A stretch of 64,000 bases of DNA from JASSUD01 sp031963415 (GCA_031963415.1 JASSUI010000001.1:1612001-1676000); one strand, 5' to 3'. Positions 39,901 to 48,102 are shown, numbered from the stretch's first letter. Notes: generated from the letters alone by a model not told the origin. Numbers and translations: made by a program.

Positions 39901-42900
39901 AGCCCGTTATGTCCCCAGAGAGGAACAGTCGGACCAATTACTCAGACTGCTGAAGGAGGAGCACAGCACGCTCATTGAAGTCATTGGCCCATCTGGGGCG
40001 GGCAAAACCACGCTGATTCAGCATCTGATTCGTTCTAACCCTGATCCATTCTTTGCATCCTATGCGTTGATTGCCTGGATTGACTGCAGCAGTGCGAGCC
40101 GCGCCAATGCAGATATCCAAGCTATTAGTTACACGCTCGGTTATGGCAACCCAAGCCCGGGAAAGGCCCTGCAGCATGTGGTGAGTTATCTGCATCAGCA
40201 TCCTCGTTCGCTATTGATATTGGATGGATTGAGACCAAGCAATGTCGATTTTGTTTTAGCATGGCTCAATCTCTCCTTTTGGGCTGGCCAACTGATCTAC
40301 ACCACGACCCAGACCTTGACAGAGAAGCTCAGCCAAAACCTAAGGCAATCCGTCGAATCTATTCACCTGAGCCTTTTTACACCGGACCAAGCGAAGCATT
40401 TAGTGCAGCAGTACTTGCCGGAAGAGTCGCTCGAAGCATGCGATTTTGCTCAGGTTATTCGGATTACGGGAGGGTATCCGGAAATCATTCAGGCGTTGTG
40501 CCGACACTATGAGGCCTCTATAGTGGAGTTTAGGAACTTTGCCAACTTTCTGGCGCAATCGGAAAAACACCAGAAGGTTCGAGATACTTTACTGAGTAAG
40601 ATCGCGCAGGCGAGTTTAGGGCCCCTAGAAACGCAAGCGTTGTCGGCCCCGATTGCGGCCCGAGCATGGAATCTCGTTAAGCAGGCGGCCTGGCTAGGAG
40701 ATAACCGCATCCTCTTTGCATTTTTTGTAAATGCGCATCAGCAGGTGGATCAAGAAGCTATTCAGACGTTATATGACAAACAGCTCGCTATTCTGGAAAT
40801 TGACCTATCCACTCAAAGTCTCAAGCTTAATCCTGCCTTTTTGAGCGTGGTGCAAAAACGTTATGAATCAGAACAGCACTCGCTGCTGGAAAAAAACATT
40901 AAGCGCCTGTCTGAAGTCTTCAGTTATTTGACAGATAACGAAAGCGTAGGTAAGCCCCATAGCCAGCCATCAGACCTAGAGCCCTACGAGGGTCTGGTGC
41001 ACACCCTCCTTTTTGAGACCTGTGCCAAGCGTCCCTTCGCTGAGAATGTGCCCTTGCTTAGCCAGGTGTTAGCTTTGGGCAGTAGTCTAGCTAGACTCTA
41101 CTATCTGTATTACGGCCAGTTGCAGCTGGCCTACGATTGTCTGCAAAAGGCCCAGCACTTCTTTAAGCAGGGACTCTCCCTGGAGCTGATTGCCCACTTT
41201 GAACAGGCACCTGGTGACTTTACCGCCCGGCCCATCTCTGAGGAAGAAGCTACGCTACTTAAACTGTATGCGCAAGAATATCTGTATCAAGGAGCCACCT
41301 TTGCTTCTCAGCTGGTATCACGCGGCCAGGTTGCGGTGGAGGTCATGCAAGATTTTGAGAAGAGTTATGCGATTCAAGTGAATTTGGGCCAAGCATGCGA
41401 CCCTGAAGCGATTGCCTATACGTTACGTAACTACACACGAGCGCTGCGTAAGCAAGGCCTTTTAGTTAATGCGCTCGAAGAGTATGAAAAATTAAAGCAA
41501 TGGATGGACCAACATCCAGCAGTGTTTGATGAACACATGCGCGCGAAGCTTTTGGTCGATCAGGGGATTATCGAGAAAGAAGCGGAAGATGGTAGACCCC
41601 AAGAGCAGCGGAACTATCAAAAGGCGATAGATACGCTGTCTAAAACACACGATATTTACCTGAAACACAAAACGGCCAACCAACCCCAGGCGTTGGGGAT
41701 GCTGTCGATCTACTTGGGTGAAACCTATCTGGCTGCAGGGGATTTTGAGAAAGGGATCACGCATACCTGCCAGATTCTGCATTACGAGGATGAACGCCGA
41801 GAAAGACAGGCCCGTGCTTACTTTAACCTAGCGCGGGCGTTTGACAACAAGGAAGGATATGAAGCTTTGGCTAAACTCTTTATTGATCAGGCGGCGCCCC
41901 TCCAACTCAAAGCTTATCAATCCACGACAGAAGCCTTACAGCTGAACATAGAACAAAAACTGCTGCAACGCCATCAGAAAACCACCTCGCTCCCACTCGA
42001 TACCCAAACAGCCAAGTGGAAGACGCAAACAGAGCTAACGGAGCATTGCAAAGCCGAGTTGGTAGCGGGTAGCGCACCGTCGAACATTTTGTCCCGTGCA
42101 CAGATTCACGCCCTCGAAAATAAAGCCTACAACTGGTTATGGCGTCATCATTCAAAAGCAGACCTTGAGGCCCAGCAAGCCGAGATTAAGGATAAACTTG
42201 CTAAGCTCGAAGTCCAGGAAAAAGCCCAGGCGAAAAAACGTAAGCTGCAGCGTCAGCAAGACGAACTGTGGTATCGCGCTTTTGCGCAGCGGATTGATTT
42301 AGACACGCCAAACAACCGGCATGCTCGCTTCTTTACTCATCAATTCAAAGCTGAGCTGCTATCTCTCATCATCGAGCGGCTGAGACGCGTGTATGGGGAA
42401 TCGGTGCCGATGGGGAAAACTGTGTTAGTAACAGAGTTGGCCCAAGCGTTATCAGGCCTGCTGCCAGAACTCAGCGCTACGACGTCAGTCACCGCGACGT
42501 TGGATTTGGCAGCCGTCATGCAGGGGTTGGCAAAAACTGTCAGCGAGGCGCGTCTCAGCCATCAACGAGCAGGTGACCAGCGCGTGGCAGAGGCTGTTGC
42601 AGAGCCTGAACAAAAGCCAAAAAGTCTGCAAGTGGTTGAGAGCATCGAAAAACAGATCGAGGAGATGGTCGACTACGCAGGCCGTTGCTGGCAGCCTGTG
42701 TTTGCGAAACAAGATTGGCACAACCGGAAAGATATTGAGACGCTGGCCGAGCATGGTGCGCGTCGCGTGATGGATTACCTAAAAGCAGGAAGAGCCGACA
42801 CGCTGTCTGCTCAGGAACGGGTGGTACTTGCGCTGATAGCGGGCAAGGCGAATGCTCGTTTGACACAGCCCAAAGCGACAGAGTCAGGGCGCTCGCTAAA

Positions 42901-43132
42901 GGGTAGTTGGAATGTCCAAGGATTTTTTGCCAAGCCCGGTATCAAGGTAGAAAAGGAGGGAAAAGAACCAGAGGTGTATCTGCCGTCCTGGCAAGCGCGT
43001 CCTGAGGTTTACGGCTATCGCTTTGGATCACCGGTTGAGGCGAGTACCCGTCGCCTGTATAAAGGACCGTATAAGAGTGAGGAGGAGGCACAAGCGGCAC
43101 TAGCTCAGCAAGGTCCTTGTACGACCATGTAG
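33941..43132 (+). CDS. Giant fusion: TIR/SEFIR-like - NACHT - pentapeptide - WD40 joined to NB-ARC/TPR STAND with CaaX-like end
   Basis: 3063 residues. Residues 1-440 are helical and unrelated to the other N-termini. Then come TIR/SEFIR-like ~480-680 (FLIYAHDD, LYSEQTPRG, VDKVVVCCSQ); a first NTPase (NACHT) with GTAGSGKST (Lys853), FIFDGYDEI (Asp927), VITSRPEYL; pentapeptide repeats ~1247-1313; and 14 WD40 blades ~1317-1897. Blades 2-6 (SGHQLASAS type) and 8-12 (ADGRYVVSG type) form two separately homogenised sets. A second NTPase follows with GPSGAGKTT (Lys2022), then a TPR-like region, a coiled coil and the C-terminal module, all collinear with the 25124-28516 protein. The last residues are CTTM. 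The open frame is continuous with no stop at the junction (~residue 1965), so it is a genuine double-STAND protein unless processed. The domain order suggests a WD40-sensing half coupled to an NB-ARC half in one chain. Confidence 0.9.
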   Translation: MMNKTPEVLNNSTARSYNSASYLEQVKAYLSRAYHQQGENISQEITQDPAKYYSLLEEVYKTLSNQDSELDLSVLQSLAIVIHSLPESLYKRTSETLVKVLKALIKYLDSKYKSLESDTAQSQLLLQAISQILDEVAKAAITGIVYAQVQKPLDKLLSKLSDNPELCFQTYYAREALAHIPREESRWQELWNQESNTILGAATPASAIRNADLNKILETFDHFSEAFSGADEIANKLVDLAGEMKKFGTSGSNKIRQQRWYAALKFLDICLEEGQFEQFVQFARHSSYTHNEAFLLGLCQRLEQIARIQKNFQETAIECLEDLILNKHVQWGQYERVQNTVYDALGRLEQILPDPLRAQAHTLRESLPSAVRHSHSTNEIDGYVIPIWDPDWQQVSTQLLDKSWDLLHIVMQHKEVVQKLLSPNLSAIDQPSSMTLPEWVRAATPAQKVPVDVSIHGKNALVDYLFEKALSMLTSLSIPNKPSLFLIYAHDDPACGEAKADIAKYLIEKLSTIRFQLYSEQTPRGPMRSSSVKELRDGKLEDILTNQLYLLPAKLREGVEPVDKVVVCCSQVLGNYLTWSNYQDFYQALRIAYRQDLEQRSTAAIREVVRRFSQEEPYQSGFHHVLTEIAFLQIREEQLKDQHGVISVPLTAKSHASCLAHFVPETTVRIGDIPRFEAQAQAGREVYPSQVQHLVLFKLIERLLAGSDEARTFLGKFWQGYGNLIARLKEDPLPSAREFEKFVEDIFKDIRTALHSQLASTMRESQVAQKQALQATLQPLAILGDNVERFKQAYQESLKETGESDVLSMYAPLQGIKKGPQGEEIVDLDAELEQFFASEASVFLLLGTAGSGKSTFNRHLALKKLTDYQRLSQTSNDSPLVFFVEFRSIENPNKQVIQQFLQSKGFGLEQIEALRTHPHQRCIFIFDGYDEIEERNRNFYELNELWRWEKAKFVITSRPEYLDANYQTYFRPKSSPQALWEAWMAPFSPEQRSLYIQHYVEKNNPRWSIEQYEQAFNQLTPLGKELERPVALCMLLQILPELKATDQTAKSLTLGAVYEQYFRHWWENWQVRLGQIQLTPAEEKAKQELEREGGFIGQGFAYIQNCALALTKAGLTTAEDSDSFEKLHRSVYEAFFEESAKARLQRFNAPFRVTEKKHYAFSHKSMQEYLVARAICAPDFEALEPHHTDELNQLLLVNEPVILDFLVEQVKAQPMFKTYLHAWIEASKQADALVTVGASNAITILVRAGVQFNGADLKGVHVPGADLSYGIFDSAQLQGADLTKVNLRNSWLRQANLSMAKMEGVQFGEWPYLEEESKVNSCAYSPDGKTCAVGLGNGKINVYATSNWEKIFTLVGHTAWVESVVYSPNGHQLASASWDKTVRLWDSHSGQLSHTLAAHTEAVYGVAYSPSGHQLASASEDRTVRLWDSHSGQLSHTLAAHTEAVYGVAYSPSGHQLASASEDRTVRLWDAHSGQLSHTLEGHIKGVTSVVYSPSGHQLASASWDKTVRLWDARSDQLIHTLEGHTDRVLSVVYSPSGHQLASASEDRTVRLWDAHSGQLSHTLEGHAKGVISVVYSLSGHQLASASWDKTVRVWDGQMPEVTPLILRGHQSAVTSVVMSADGRYVVSGSQDGVRVWDWQKPEAASRVLRGHESSVNSVVMSADGRYVVSGSQDGVRVWDWQKPEAASPVLRGHESSVNSAVMSADGRYVVSGSQDGTVRVWDWQKPEAAPRVLRGHESSVNSVVMSADGRYVVSGSQDKTVRVWDWQMPEAVPRVLRGHESWVSSVVISADGRYVVSGSKDGKVRMWDWQTPEAAPRALRGHESWVSSVVISADGRYMVSGGSDNTVRLWDTQRGQCLAVMRDFLGTVNSMVWQETTDGTYLVTGCEDKSVRVWQIIEDEGRAQVHLHWSSTHDRLTVTDTIIQHVQGLSGVNEKLLKQHGAVLGECTSSSSRAIADVLPEPPHYNQGKNDSLERPKNLLVHVEKLARYVPREEQSDQLLRLLKEEHSTLIEVIGPSGAGKTTLIQHLIRSNPDPFFASYALIAWIDCSSASRANADIQAISYTLGYGNPSPGKALQHVVSYLHQHPRSLLILDGLRPSNVDFVLAWLNLSFWAGQLIYTTTQTLTEKLSQNLRQSVESIHLSLFTPDQAKHLVQQYLPEESLEACDFAQVIRITGGYPEIIQALCRHYEASIVEFRNFANFLAQSEKHQKVRDTLLSKIAQASLGPLETQALSAPIAARAWNLVKQAAWLGDNRILFAFFVNAHQQVDQEAIQTLYDKQLAILEIDLSTQSLKLNPAFLSVVQKRYESEQHSLLEKNIKRLSEVFSYLTDNESVGKPHSQPSDLEPYEGLVHTLLFETCAKRPFAENVPLLSQVLALGSSLARLYYLYYGQLQLAYDCLQKAQHFFKQGLSLELIAHFEQAPGDFTARPISEEEATLLKLYAQEYLYQGATFASQLVSRGQVAVEVMQDFEKSYAIQVNLGQACDPEAIAYTLRNYTRALRKQGLLVNALEEYEKLKQWMDQHPAVFDEHMRAKLLVDQGIIEKEAEDGRPQEQRNYQKAIDTLSKTHDIYLKHKTANQPQALGMLSIYLGETYLAAGDFEKGITHTCQILHYEDERRERQARAYFNLARAFDNKEGYEALAKLFIDQAAPLQLKAYQSTTEALQLNIEQKLLQRHQKTTSLPLDTQTAKWKTQTELTEHCKAELVAGSAPSNILSRAQIHALENKAYNWLWRHHSKADLEAQQAEIKDKLAKLEVQEKAQAKKRKLQRQQDELWYRAFAQRIDLDTPNNRHARFFTHQFKAELLSLIIERLRRVYGESVPMGKTVLVTELAQALSGLLPELSATTSVTATLDLAAVMQGLAKTVSEARLSHQRAGDQRVAEAVAEPEQKPKSLQVVESIEKQIEEMVDYAGRCWQPVFAKQDWHNRKDIETLAEHGARRVMDYLKAGRADTLSAQERVVLALIAGKANARLTQPKATESGRSLKGSWNVQGFFAKPGIKVEKEGKEPEVYLPSWQARPEVYGYRFGSPVEASTRRLYKGPYKSEEEAQAALAQQGPCTTM
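38101..38352 (+). repeat. Perfect tandem duplication of one WD40 blade
   Basis: The 126 bases at 38101-38226 recur at 38227-38352 with differences only in the last few bases. It is the most recent blade duplication visible in the window. Confidence 0.92.
38740..39500 (+). repeat. Second WD40 set of the fusion gene, 126/129-bp units
   Basis: Six units of the ADGRYVVSGSQDGVRVWDWQ type, nearly identical to each other and GC-richer than the gene's 5' part. Units vary between 42 and 43 codons because the T of the TVRVW motif is missing in two. Confidence 0.88.
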
Positions 43133-43816
43133 GTCCAGCAGATTTAAGCGGTTTACCGTCGGGCTCGAACCGATCAACAGAAGAGTGTTAACGTGATGTT
43201 TGGTCCTCCTGTTTCTCAAACCTTGGCAAGCAACCAAGTGCAAGTCCCAGGGCGATCGCGCTAGTGTGCCACAGCCGCACAAATCATGAATGAAGAAGTA
43301 AACGAAATGAGGAGTGAATAAGCTTTATAAAAGATGAGGGCGGGCCCCTCGAAGTCGGCTTCCGAGAGCGGGCTTCAAACCACCTTAAGCGGCGTTGGTA
43401 AAGAGCCAAGGTCGTGAGCGTTAAGGAAAAGACGCTGTGAGAAGCGCCAGGTGAGGATCAGAAAGACGAATGACCCTGAACCACTGTTGAAGCGTCGAAA
43501 TGCCTAGAAGACATCAAAACTGAAGGATTAGTGCGCCTTCAGGAAGAATTTGCAAGCTACTCGGTTACTGAGCAAGTGGTGTCCGGCGTAGAGGTGGCGT
43601 GAGTCTGATTCAGGCTTTTATAAGGAACTGTGGGAACCAGTCGTTTTGATGCGAAGGGAGAAATACAAGAGAGTGCAATCTCAAGTATGAGAGTACCAAA
43701 GCAAAACACTGGGACGGAGCAACTCGTAGTAGTGAAGAAGTCGCTGTAATGGCGATGGAGCGAAGGGGTTGCCTTAGGTTGTACTGACTAAATCCAACTG
43801 GCAACAGGAGGAGATT

Positions 43817-45067
43817 TTGAACCAGACAAAGCATTTTAGTATTGCCAAATCTCAAGTGATGCAAGCTTATAGGCTGATCAAAGCTAATGCAGGGGCGGCT
43901 GGTGTAGATCAACAGTCTCTGAAGGATTTTGATCGGGACTTAAAGAACAATCTGTATAAGATTTGGAATCGGATGTCATCAGGGAGTTATTTTCCTCCTG
44001 CAGTGAAAGCAGTAGCGATACCGAAGAAGACAGGAGGTGAGCGCATTTTAGGGGTGCCGACTGTGGCCGACCGAATAGCGCAAATGGTGATGAAGTTGAA
44101 TCTTGAACCGGAGTTAGAGCCGTACTTTTTGCCTGACTCATACGGCTATCGACCGAATAAATCGGCGTTGGATGCAATAGAAGTCACGCGCTCTCGATGC
44201 TGGAAGTATGACTGGGTTATTGAGTACGATATTAGAGGTCTGTTCGACAATATTCCCCATGATCTCCTGCTAAAAGCGGTAAGGAAGCACACGCAGTGTA
44301 AATGGATATTGCTGTATATAGAGCGCTGGCTCACGGCACCTTTGCAAACCTCTGACGGGCAGTGTGTTACCAGAACGAAAGGGGTGCCCCAAGGTGGGGT
44401 GGCCAGCCCTTTATTAAGTAACCTATTTTTACATTACGTGGTGGATATCTGGATGCATAGACGATATCCCAATTTACCGTGGTGCCGTTATGCCGACGAT
44501 GGACTGATTCATTGCAAAACACAGAAACAGGCGCAAGAAATACTATGCTTGTTGAGTGAGCGGTTTGCAGAATGCGGTCTTGAGTTGCATCCGGAGAAAA
44601 CTAAGATTGTTTACTGCAAAGACGAACTGCGCAAAGGAGACTACGCCAATACGGCGTTTGACTTTTTGGGTTACCAGTTTAGGCCAAGGCTGGTCAAACA
44701 TAGCAAGAAACCTTGCTTGTTTGTTAGCTTCTCGCCTGCGGTTAGCCCTGTAGCAATGAAGGCGATGCGGGCACAAACACGAAGCCAAGGGTTTTATAGA
44801 AGAACGGAAATCAGCTTGGAAGATATTGCACGTCAGTTCAACCCTGTTCTACTGGGATGGATTAATTACTACGGAAGATATCATCGATCTGCGCTGTATT
44901 CGGTACTAACTCACTTCAATACGACCTTGGTCAAATGGGCGATGCACAAGTACAAAAAGCTTAGAGGTCATAAAACAAGAGCGTGCTACTTTATACAAGC
45001 GATAGCTAAGAAGTTGCCGCACTTGTTTTGTCACTGGAGAACGGGAGTATTAACCATGTATGCCTAA
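43817..45067 (+). CDS. ltrA: Group II intron maturase/reverse transcriptase
   Basis: 416 residues from a TTG start preceded by a near-perfect AGGAGGAG at 43806-43813. Promotes splicing and reverse transcription of its intron. RT motifs are complete: GAAGVDQQSL, SYGYRPNKSA, GVPQGGVASP, catalytic CRYADDGL, and domain X with LLGWINYYGRYH. There is no En/HNH domain, which fits smaller maturases that use other means of second-strand priming. No lesions are visible, in contrast to the intron at 13.5-15.7 kb; the two maturases are from different lineages. Confidence 0.9.
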   Translation: MNQTKHFSIAKSQVMQAYRLIKANAGAAGVDQQSLKDFDRDLKNNLYKIWNRMSSGSYFPPAVKAVAIPKKTGGERILGVPTVADRIAQMVMKLNLEPELEPYFLPDSYGYRPNKSALDAIEVTRSRCWKYDWVIEYDIRGLFDNIPHDLLLKAVRKHTQCKWILLYIERWLTAPLQTSDGQCVTRTKGVPQGGVASPLLSNLFLHYVVDIWMHRRYPNLPWCRYADDGLIHCKTQKQAQEILCLLSERFAECGLELHPEKTKIVYCKDELRKGDYANTAFDFLGYQFRPRLVKHSKKPCLFVSFSPAVSPVAMKAMRAQTRSQGFYRRTEISLEDIARQFNPVLLGWINYYGRYHRSALYSVLTHFNTTLVKWAMHKYKKLRGHKTRACYFIQAIAKKLPHLFCHWRTGVLTMYA

Positions 45068-45070
45068 GGG

Positions 45071-45104
45071 GAGCGGTGTGAGTCGAGAGGCTCACGCACC
45101 GTTC
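45071..45104 (+). ncRNA. Group II intron domain V
   Basis: A 34-nt hairpin from GAGCGGTGTGAG to CTCACGCACCGTTC with a GAGA-type loop, directly after the maturase stop. The stem is perfect except for G-U pairs. Confidence 0.85.
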
Positions 45105-45146
45105 TGCGAGCGGCTGGCGGGGAAGTTCCGCTGGTCGACTCACCTG

Positions 45147-45633
45147 TTTGTCGAGAGCCAAAAAGCAATTGTTCCCGATAAGCGGAATTAGTCAGAGCCC
45201 GCATTTTACGGCGCCTGATACTCAGAGAAGATGTGTCTTGCTGCAGTAAATTAAGAGCAGCGCGTCGGATGAGAGCCAAATTTGAGGCGGCACGTTTATC
45301 TCGAGTTTGATTGGCATCTTCTTTAAATTGGACATCCAATATCCAATGCTGCTGGTTTTCGATAGACCAGTGTGCTCGAATGACATGACTCACCCGGTCT
45401 ATGTCAGTCAATGAGCATAGGAAATAACGGCGTTCACAACTTCGCTTACCGCGCACCTCCCGTTCAGCTTGGACCATGGCAATAGCTTTAAGGCCGGGCC
45501 AAGTACCATGTGCGTTAAGCCATTCAATTTCAGTGCTCAATGCAACCTGGCGTGTTTCGATGCGTCCATGATCTTTTTCCACTGTCTGAATCTCTCGCAC
45601 ATCGGTAAGCGGGCAACGGTTCCACTTTTGCAA
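45147..45633 (-). pseudogene. ISAs1-family transposase, C-terminal fragment
   Basis: The minus frame holds DHGRIETRQVAL, WPGLKAIAMVQAEREV, ERRYFLCSL, VIRAHWSIENQQHWILDVQF and RRAALNLLQQD, the diagnostic C-terminal half of ISAs1 transposases. The N-terminal half is missing: homology stops near 45620, next to a 34-base sequence also found at 54414. The 3' end is cut by the group II intron at ~45144. Confidence 0.88.
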
Positions 45634-45636
45634 TGT

Positions 45637-45670
45637 GCCTAGTCCTATTCAATAATAAACCCACATTGAT
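45637..45670 (+). repeat. 34-bp dispersed sequence, copy 1
   Basis: The GCCTAG...CCTATTCAATAATAAA...CCAC...TTGAT pattern recurs at 54414-54447 with four mismatches. Here it abuts an ISAs1 fragment, so it may be a mobile-element end. Confidence 0.6.
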
Positions 45671-45680
45671 GGTTAGGAGT

Positions 45681-45917
45681 TTACAGCGGTTTCAAGGGAA
45701 GTAGTTCGTCAAGACGGCGATGAGGCCAGGCGGGTAATTTTTCTAGTGTATCTTTGAGCCAAGCAGCGGGGTTAAGGCCATTGAGTTTGGCCGTAACCAG
45801 CAAGCTTTGAATGGACGCAGCGCGGCGTCCGGCACGCTCGGAGCCACTAAATAGCCAGTTGCGCCGGCCGATAGCGATAGGACGGATGATTGATTCCACC
45901 GCGTTGTTATCGATAGG
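45681..45917 (-). pseudogene. IS66-family transposase (TnpC), C-terminal fragment
   Basis: The minus frame reads PIDNNAVESIIRPIAIGRRNWLFSGS, then ASIQSLLVTAKLNGLNP and LDELLPLKPL, the typical IS66 C-terminus. The fragment begins exactly where an IS21 end remnant (45918-45945) stops, so an IS21 once inserted here. Confidence 0.9.
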
Positions 45918-45945
45918 TGTCATCAGCGGATATAAACTGATACAG
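45918..45945 (+). mobile_element. Remnant of an IS21-type terminal repeat
   Basis: 28 bases, starting TGTCATCAGCGGATATAAAC, match the inverted right end of the intact IS21 element (19034-19061) with one difference. The rest of that element is gone; an IS3-type element lies 12 bases away. Confidence 0.85.
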
Positions 45946-45980
45946 CTCTGGAGTGAACCCCTGAGTCTGGACCAAGCAAG

Positions 45981-46790
45981 TTATAAAATTTGAGCCGCCT
46001 GCTGAGTGAGTTGATCCTCGAATTGGTTGGGAGAGAGATAACCAAGCGCCGAATGCATTCGCTTGGCATTGTAAACATGCTCAATAAAGTACGGCAAACG
46101 AGCCGTGATATCGGAGAAAGTCTCGTAGCCAGCCAAATAGACCTCTTCCACCTTAAGGGTTTTCATGAAACTCTCTGCTTGGGCATTATCATAGGGATTA
46201 GCAACAGCACTCATTGATCCTATTAAGCCATATTGCTGCAACGCCTGACGGTATCGACGACTGCCATACTGGCTACCTTGGTCGCTGTGATGGATACAGG
46301 TATTGGGTACTGGCTGACGGCTCTGCACAGCTGCTTTGAGAGCAGCTAAAGTGAGATCTGTGTCGATCTGTCGAGAAATGGCATAGCCAATCACTTTACG
46401 ACTCCATGCATCCAAGATGACAGCCAAATAAGCAAACCCCGTTGTGATACGAACGAACGTAATATCTGCAATCCATACCTTATTCGGCTGGCTAGGGATA
46501 AGATTGCAGTACAAATTAGGAAAGGCCGCCAGACCATCCTCTGCTGAGGTGAAATACGGCCGGCGACGGCGTCGCCTCACGCTCAGACGATGCTCTTTCA
46601 TGATACGGGCAATACGTTTGTGGTTAATTACATAACCTTGCGTGCGTAACGCATGCGTAATACGCCGATAACCATATCCTGGGAATTCATCTTGGATAGC
46701 CTCAATGAGTTCAAGTACCTGTTTGTCATCCGCTATTTCGGTCTGCAAGACGGACTGATAATAGAATGTACTGCGAGGTAGAGCGATCAT
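45981..46790 (-). CDS. IS3-family transposase OrfB
   Basis: 269 residues with an HTH_21 region (YGYRRITHALRTQGYVINHKR) and an rve core with the DDE triad: Asp in VWIADITFV, Asp in HHSDQGSQY, Glu in DNAQAESFMKTLK. It ends YNAKRMHSALGYLSPNQFE. The ATG overlaps the OrfA stop by 4 bases, so translation may be coupled or fused by frameshifting. Confidence 0.94.
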   Translation of the reverse strand: MIALPRSTFYYQSVLQTEIADDKQVLELIEAIQDEFPGYGYRRITHALRTQGYVINHKRIARIMKEHRLSVRRRRRRPYFTSAEDGLAAFPNLYCNLIPSQPNKVWIADITFVRITTGFAYLAVILDAWSRKVIGYAISRQIDTDLTLAALKAAVQSRQPVPNTCIHHSDQGSQYGSRRYRQALQQYGLIGSMSAVANPYDNAQAESFMKTLKVEEVYLAGYETFSDITARLPYFIEHVYNAKRMHSALGYLSPNQFEDQLTQQAAQIL

Positions 46791-47149
46791 TTTGCATCCC
46801 CATCGAATGGAACAACCATAGGGCCGCTGATGATGGATAAGCTGTCGTTGCTGGTTTCGGGTTGTCGTCGTGGTGTTTTTTTAAGCAGGTCGAGCTCCAT
46901 TGTGAGCTGCCCCACTTTGCGTTCTAATGCTGCTATTTTGGTCTCATATTCTGCCATTGTAGTAGCCGCCGCGTCCTCAACATTCAATTCGCCTCGCTCA
47001 TATTGAGTAAGCCACAACTGAATCAGATTGGCAGAGATTTGGTAAGTGCGCTGAGCTTCACGTCGGCCTAGCTTGCCACTACAAATGTCGCTACACAATT
47101 GTAGTTTGAACTGCGGGCTATGACGCCGATAGGGTCCTCTTGCTGACAT
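46787..47149 (-). CDS. IS3-family transposase OrfA
   Basis: 120 residues. A helix-turn-helix region (SPQFKLQLCSDICSG, AQRTYQISANLIQLWLTQYE) is followed by a leucine-zipper-like coiled coil (KIAALERKVGQLTMELDLLKK), typical of IS3 OrfA. It begins 50 bases inside the right inverted repeat. Confidence 0.92.
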   Translation of the reverse strand: MSARGPYRRHSPQFKLQLCSDICSGKLGRREAQRTYQISANLIQLWLTQYERGELNVEDAAATTMAEYETKIAALERKVGQLTMELDLLKKTPRRQPETSNDSLSIISGPMVVPFDGDAK

Positions 47150-47219
47150 CTTGCTATTCCTTTTAAAAAGCTTAGCAAGCGTATCAATTTATTCTTCCTG
47201 CTTGGTCCAGACTCAGGGG

Positions 47220-47757
47220 GGCACTCTAGGAGCGTATCAAACTTTGATTTCGTGTAGGCTATAAGCAATCATACCTCACCGCTGCCCAGAACTGCATATG
47301 TAATTAGTCCGCTCTGAACAATTCTGTAATCCTCGAGTTAGCAAGATGCAATGCAAAATAAGGCTTGCAAAAATTGCAAGAAATAGGCACCTAAAATGCC
47401 TAAAACCTGCAAATTTAAACGAGTTATAGATGGGACCTAAGACACCCGCGGCCAGCACCAAAGAGTTATTTCGACAGTCTCTAGAAGAATCTATGGTCGC
47501 CCCGTTTTTGCAACCCTGATTTTTGACGTTGTGTTTGGCTTGCTCGAATCTATTCGGCGTCATATTAGGGATATGTCCCTGCGCCTCGATGAGAGTAGTG
47601 CCTAGCGAACCTAAGAACGCCTTCGGACTTTAAAAGACCGGTTCATCTATCAGGCTATTCGCCAGGCCGGTGTGCCGTTTACGCCATCAAATTTCAGCGA
47701 TCACAAAACCAGACAGGTTGATTTAAGTTAAAAAAATATGACACAAGACGTGCGCCA
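47220..47757. other. Intergenic region without a supported gene
   Basis: Several short open frames occur but none has recognisable features or a ribosome site. Probably debris between mobile elements. Confidence 0.5.
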
Positions 47758-48102
47758 TCAAACAGATGTGGCAGTCGGTCTCGTTTCAAATGCCGAGTGA
47801 TGTGCCGCTAATGCCCACGCAATTCGTGCGAGTTTATTGGCAAGCGCACCCGCAACGACACTGGTATGCCATCGACTCAGCATCGAACGAACCCAATCAG
47901 CCAAATGACCTGTATAACGCTCGCATCGCTGCAGATAGGAACGGGCGTACTGAACTAGCAAGCGCCTGAGATTTTTATCTCCCCTTTTACTAATGCCAAG
48001 AAGTTTTGCTCTACCCCCTGTGCTGTATTGACGAGGTACTAGGCCAATCGATGCGGCAGAATTGCGTCCACATCTATATTGTTTACCATCTCCTATTTGT
48101 TT
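47758..48102 (-). pseudogene. IS110-family (IS1111-like) transposase, C-terminal fragment
   Basis: The minus frame reads KQIGDGKQYRCGRNSAASIG, then LVPRQYSTGGRAKLLGISKR, LRRLLVQYARSYL and VVAGALANKLARIAWALAAH, a diagnostic IS110/IS1111 C-terminus. No N-terminal catalytic part is present. Its left edge cuts into the 3' end of traE, so this insertion probably truncated the conjugation operon. It is not the same element as the IS110 at 15.7 kb. Confidence 0.88.

Larger units (their letters stand above)
43264..45143 (+). mobile_element. Group II intron
   Basis: The 5' boundary is inferred from GTGTG at 43264, followed by ~540 bases of structured non-coding RNA, the maturase, domain V at 45071-45104 and a domain VI-like hairpin at ~45107-45140. 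The 3' end is placed at the AC of CTCAC (45143), where the reading frame of an ISAs1 transposase fragment resumes on the other strand. Boundaries are approximate. Confidence 0.75.
45958..47219 (-). mobile_element. IS3-family insertion sequence, apparently intact
   Basis: Perfect 21-bp inverted repeats at 45958-45978 and 47199-47219, including CTGAGTCTGGACCAAGCA. Contains both transposase frames. A target duplication is not clear. Confidence 0.9.

Noticed and set aside
47276..47563. 95-codon minus-strand frame as a membrane protein
   Set aside because: It has a hydrophobic run but no recognisable family or ribosome site, and lies among mobile-element debris.
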